A stretch of 64,000 nt of DNA from Caenispirillum bisanense (GTDB lineage Bacteria > Pseudomonadota > Alphaproteobacteria > Rhodospirillales > Rhodospirillaceae), in assembly GCF_900230255.1 (NCBI RefSeq), contig NZ_OCNJ01000007.1, forward strand, positions 248,001 through 312,000, given 5' to 3'. The first letter of the stretch is position 1; every line of letters starts with the position of its first letter. Under the pieces are notes generated by a model. The model did not search any database and was not told the origin of the DNA. It saw nothing but the letters and a program-made list of their open reading frames with translations. The position numbers and the translations under genes are program-made. This document shows positions 61,561 to 64,000 of this stretch, piece by piece.

Positions 61561-63048
61561 ATGACGTTCCATGTGCTGGCGGCCATGTTCGGCCACGAAA
61601 CCAACGTGTTCTCGCGCATCCCCACGACGCGCCGGAACTTCGAGGACAGCATCTTCCTGCGCGACGACGCCGTGCTGCCGCGCCTGGGCGCCACCAGCAC
61701 CGAATTCGGCGGCCTGACGCGCGCCGTCGCCGATCTCGGCTGGACGGTCCGCACGCCGCTGGCGGCCTGGGCGACGCCGGGCGGCCGCGTGGACGAAGAC
61801 ACCTTCGAGACCTGCGCCGGCATCCTCACCGACGCCTGCCGCGACGCCCTGGCGCAGGGGCAGCTGGACGGCGTTCTGCTGTTCCTGCACGGTGCCATGT
61901 CGACCACCAGCCACGACGACGCCGAAGGCCGCCTGCTCACCCGCCTGCGCAGCGTGGTGACGGCCGGCATTCCCATCGCCATCACGCTGGACCTGCACGC
62001 CAACGTGACGCCCGAGATGTGCCGCGGCGCCGACATCCTGTGCGCCTACCGCACCTATCCGCACATCGACCAGGCCGACACCGCCCGCCGGGCCGCCGGG
62101 CTGCTCGACCGGGCGATGCGGCGCGAGATCGCGCCCCGCCTGCTGCTCGACCGCGCGCCGACGCTCACCGGGCTCGACGACGGCCGCACCACCGCCGAAG
62201 GCCCCATGACCGCCGCCCTGCGCATGGCCGACGAGGTCGAGGCCGGCGGTGACGACGGCGTGCTGTGCGTCAGCCTGCAGGCCGGCTTCATCCATTCCAT
62301 CCTGCCCGAAGCGGGGCCGTCGGTGGTGCTGACCTGCGACGGGACGCGGCCCGAACACACCGCCGTCGCCGACCGCTTCGTGCGCCACATCTGGGACACC
62401 CGCGGCTACAATTCCTGCACCTTCCTGTCGCCGCAGCAGGCCATGGAGCGAGTGGCTGCCCGCCACGCCGCGCCGCTCGACGGGCCCATCGTGGTGGCCG
62501 ACTATTCCGACAATCCCGGCGGCGGCGCCTATGGCGACGCCACCCGCCTGCTGGAGGCGGTGCTCGCCGCCGACGTCGGCCGCTGCGCCTACGGCACCCT
62601 CTACGACCCCGACGCCGTGCGCACCCTGTGGTCGGTGCCGGAGGGGGAGACGGCGACGCTGCCCATCGGCGGCAAGATCGACCCCGCCTTCGGCCCGCCC
62701 CTGACCGTCACCGGCACGGTGGTGCGCAAGACCGACGGCACCTTCGTCGGCGGCGGGCCGCGGTGGAAGGGGGTGAAGATGAACTTCGGCGACACCGTCG
62801 TGTTCCGGGTCGGGACGGTCGACATCCTGGTCTCGTCCAAGCGCGTGCAGTGCACCGAGATCGAAACCTTCACCCACGCCGGCATCGCGCCGGCGGCGCT
62901 CGACGTGGTGGTGGTGAAGTCCATGCAGCACTTCCGCGCTGCCTTCGCCCCGCTGGCGTCGGAAATCCTGGTGGTCGATGCCGGCGCCCTGTGCAGCGAG
63001 GCCAACCGCCCCGGCGGCCTGACCGCCGTCGAGGCGCCGCAGCCATGA
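61561..63048 (+). CDS. M81 family metallopeptidase (MlrC-like)
   Basis: The 495-residue protein has the M81 N-terminal domain with likely zinc ligands in GHETNVFS and ITLDLHANV. The segments LLFLHGAMST, CAYRTYPHIDQADTA and ADYSDNPGGGAYGDAT are conserved, and a C-terminal MlrC domain follows. Characterised members hydrolyse unusual peptides, such as the linear microcystin tetrapeptide. Here the neighbours (Dpp-like importer, DadA-like oxidoreductase) point to degradation of an imported peptide-like compound. GGAATCCGG is the only ribosome-like sequence. The stop overlaps the next start (ATGA). Confidence 0.88.
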   Translation: MTFHVLAAMFGHETNVFSRIPTTRRNFEDSIFLRDDAVLPRLGATSTEFGGLTRAVADLGWTVRTPLAAWATPGGRVDEDTFETCAGILTDACRDALAQGQLDGVLLFLHGAMSTTSHDDAEGRLLTRLRSVVTAGIPIAITLDLHANVTPEMCRGADILCAYRTYPHIDQADTARRAAGLLDRAMRREIAPRLLLDRAPTLTGLDDGRTTAEGPMTAALRMADEVEAGGDDGVLCVSLQAGFIHSILPEAGPSVVLTCDGTRPEHTAVADRFVRHIWDTRGYNSCTFLSPQQAMERVAARHAAPLDGPIVVADYSDNPGGGAYGDATRLLEAVLAADVGRCAYGTLYDPDAVRTLWSVPEGETATLPIGGKIDPAFGPPLTVTGTVVRKTDGTFVGGGPRWKGVKMNFGDTVVFRVGTVDILVSSKRVQCTEIETFTHAGIAPAALDVVVVKSMQHFRAAFAPLASEILVVDAGALCSEANRPGGLTAVEAPQP

Positions 63049-64000
63049 AGGTGCTCGTCCTCGGCGCCGGCGTCGTCGGCGTCACCACCGCCTGGTATCT
63101 GGCGCGCGCCGGTCACACCGTCGCCGTCGTCGACCGCCAGCCCGAGCCGGCCGGCGAAACCAGCTACGCCAACGCCGGCCTGCTGACGCCGAGCGATGCC
63201 CTCAGCTGGGCCGCGCCGAGCGCGCCGCTGCGCTTCGCCCGGTCGCTGCTGCATCCCGAATGGGGCGTGCGGGTGGTGCCGACCGCCCGGCCCTCCGACT
63301 GGGCGTGGTACGGCCGGTTCCTCGCCCAGTGCCCCGCCGAACGCCACCGCGCCAACAGCCGGACCAAGCTGGACCTGGCCACCCGCTCGCTGGCGCTGCT
63401 GGAGGAGTTGATCGCCGAGACCGGCATCGCCTTCGATCATGCCCGGCGCGGCGTCGTCTATGCCTACGAGACGGAGGCGACGCTGCGCGACGCCTTCGCC
63501 GGCTTCGGCGTGCTGCGCGATCTCGGCTGGCCGCTGCACCAGCTCGACCGGGCGGAGCTGTTGGCGCTGGAACCCGCCTTCGCCCACAGCACGACGCCCA
63601 TCGCCGGCGCCATCCATTCGCCCGGCTGCCAGACCGGCGATTGCCGCCGCTTCACCCAGGCGCTCGCCGACCTGTGCCGGGCGACCGGCCGCGTCACCTT
63701 CCACCTGGGCGAGACCATCGGCGGCCTGACCGTCACCGGCGGTCGCGTCACCGGCGCCACCACCGACCGCGCCCGCCACGCGGCGGATGCGGTGGTGCTG
63801 TCGCTCGGCTGCCAGAGCCGCGACATCGGCGCCGCCGTCGGGCTCGATGTGCCGATCCTGCCGGTGAAGGGCTATTCGGTCACCTACCGCATCAAGAACC
63901 CGGCGGGCGCCCCCGCCATGGGCGGCGCCAACGAGGACCGCTTCATCGCCTTCTGCCGCCTCGGCGACCGCCTGCGCCTCGCCTGCAAGGCCGAGTTCGG
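63045..64000 (+). CDS. DadA-like FAD-dependent amino acid oxidoreductase, partial (3' end outside window)
   Basis: The first 318 codons are present. The product starts with the dinucleotide motif VLVLGAGVVGVTTAWYLARAG and continues with SYANAGLLTPS, the typical D-amino acid dehydrogenase segment. DAO-fold motifs such as VVLSLGCQSRDIG and LPVKGYSVTYRI follow. The family oxidises D-amino acids to 2-oxo acids and passes electrons to the quinone pool. It overlaps the peptidase gene by 4 bases, so peptide hydrolysis and D-residue oxidation are probably linked. Other DAO-family amine oxidases cannot be excluded. Confidence 0.9.
   Translation, partial: MKVLVLGAGVVGVTTAWYLARAGHTVAVVDRQPEPAGETSYANAGLLTPSDALSWAAPSAPLRFARSLLHPEWGVRVVPTARPSDWAWYGRFLAQCPAERHRANSRTKLDLATRSLALLEELIAETGIAFDHARRGVVYAYETEATLRDAFAGFGVLRDLGWPLHQLDRAELLALEPAFAHSTTPIAGAIHSPGCQTGDCRRFTQALADLCRATGRVTFHLGETIGGLTVTGGRVTGATTDRARHAADAVVLSLGCQSRDIGAAVGLDVPILPVKGYSVTYRIKNPAGAPAMGGANEDRFIAFCRLGDRLRLACKAEF

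Overview
The window is very GC-rich (roughly 70% by eye), with strong G/C third-position bias and alphaproteobacterial gene families throughout: a TonB heme receptor with HmuS/HmuT, three-gene TRAP transporters, a fused EIIA-HPr-EI fructose PTS protein, a cyanide-insensitive-type bd oxidase and paaABCDE. Dispersed GCCCGGCCTCCGAGCCGGGC-type palindromes of the sort common in alphaproteobacterial genomes also occur. I would place it in Rhodospirillales or a neighbouring order, but I cannot name a genus. No rRNA, tRNA, insertion sequence or CRISPR array was seen.

Layout. 1-3910: heme uptake (hmuT and hmuS leftward, hmuR rightward) around a Fur-like site. 3995-7183: a leftward TRAP operon with a TakP-like binding protein. 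7673-10629: a receiver-first histidine kinase and a soluble double-PAS chemoreceptor. 10652-16067: the fructose PTS operon fruB-fruK-fruA, leftward. 16259-19700: a hypothetical gene divergent from cydAB. 19745-22089: an acyl-CoA ligase behind a LiuR-like palindrome, and a GNAT acetyltransferase. 22121-24973: a Cache/PAS histidine kinase with a degenerate receiver, divergent from paaABCDE (25416-29093). 29475-31486: a FAD aromatic hydroxylase-like gene paired with a DUF2783 gene. 31529-33307: recJ.

33405-39011: a GntR-controlled dicarboxylate-type module in which a TRAP transporter lies between two PEP mutase/isocitrate lyase-family enzymes, with TTGTATACAA operators on both sides of the regulator gene. 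39114-40513: a DoxX protein and a solitary GDP-fucose synthase-like gene. About 40653-40754: a fragment of a Crp/Fnr helix-turn-helix coding region. 40686-50950: an eight-gene leftward deoxyribose/pentose operon (deoC, sugar ABC transporter, DUF4432 mutarotase-like protein, ribokinase-family and FGGY kinases) with a divergent deoR and an almost canonical DeoR palindrome. 51011-54894: an NTF2-like/flavin monooxygenase fusion under a near-consensus sigma-54 promoter, with its likely enhancer-binding activator behind it. 55123-64000: a Dpp-like peptide ABC operon divergent from an IclR regulator, an M81 (MlrC-like) metallopeptidase and a DadA-like amino acid oxidoreductase that runs off the window.

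The window reads as a run of catabolic islands, each with its own transporter, enzymes and local regulator. Three leftward transporter operons share one detail: a GC-rich hairpin directly after the binding-protein gene and before the membrane or ATPase genes, which probably sets subunit stoichiometry. The most promising unfamiliar units are the peptide/M81/DadA module, the sigma-54 monooxygenase module and the GntR/TRAP/two-lyase module.
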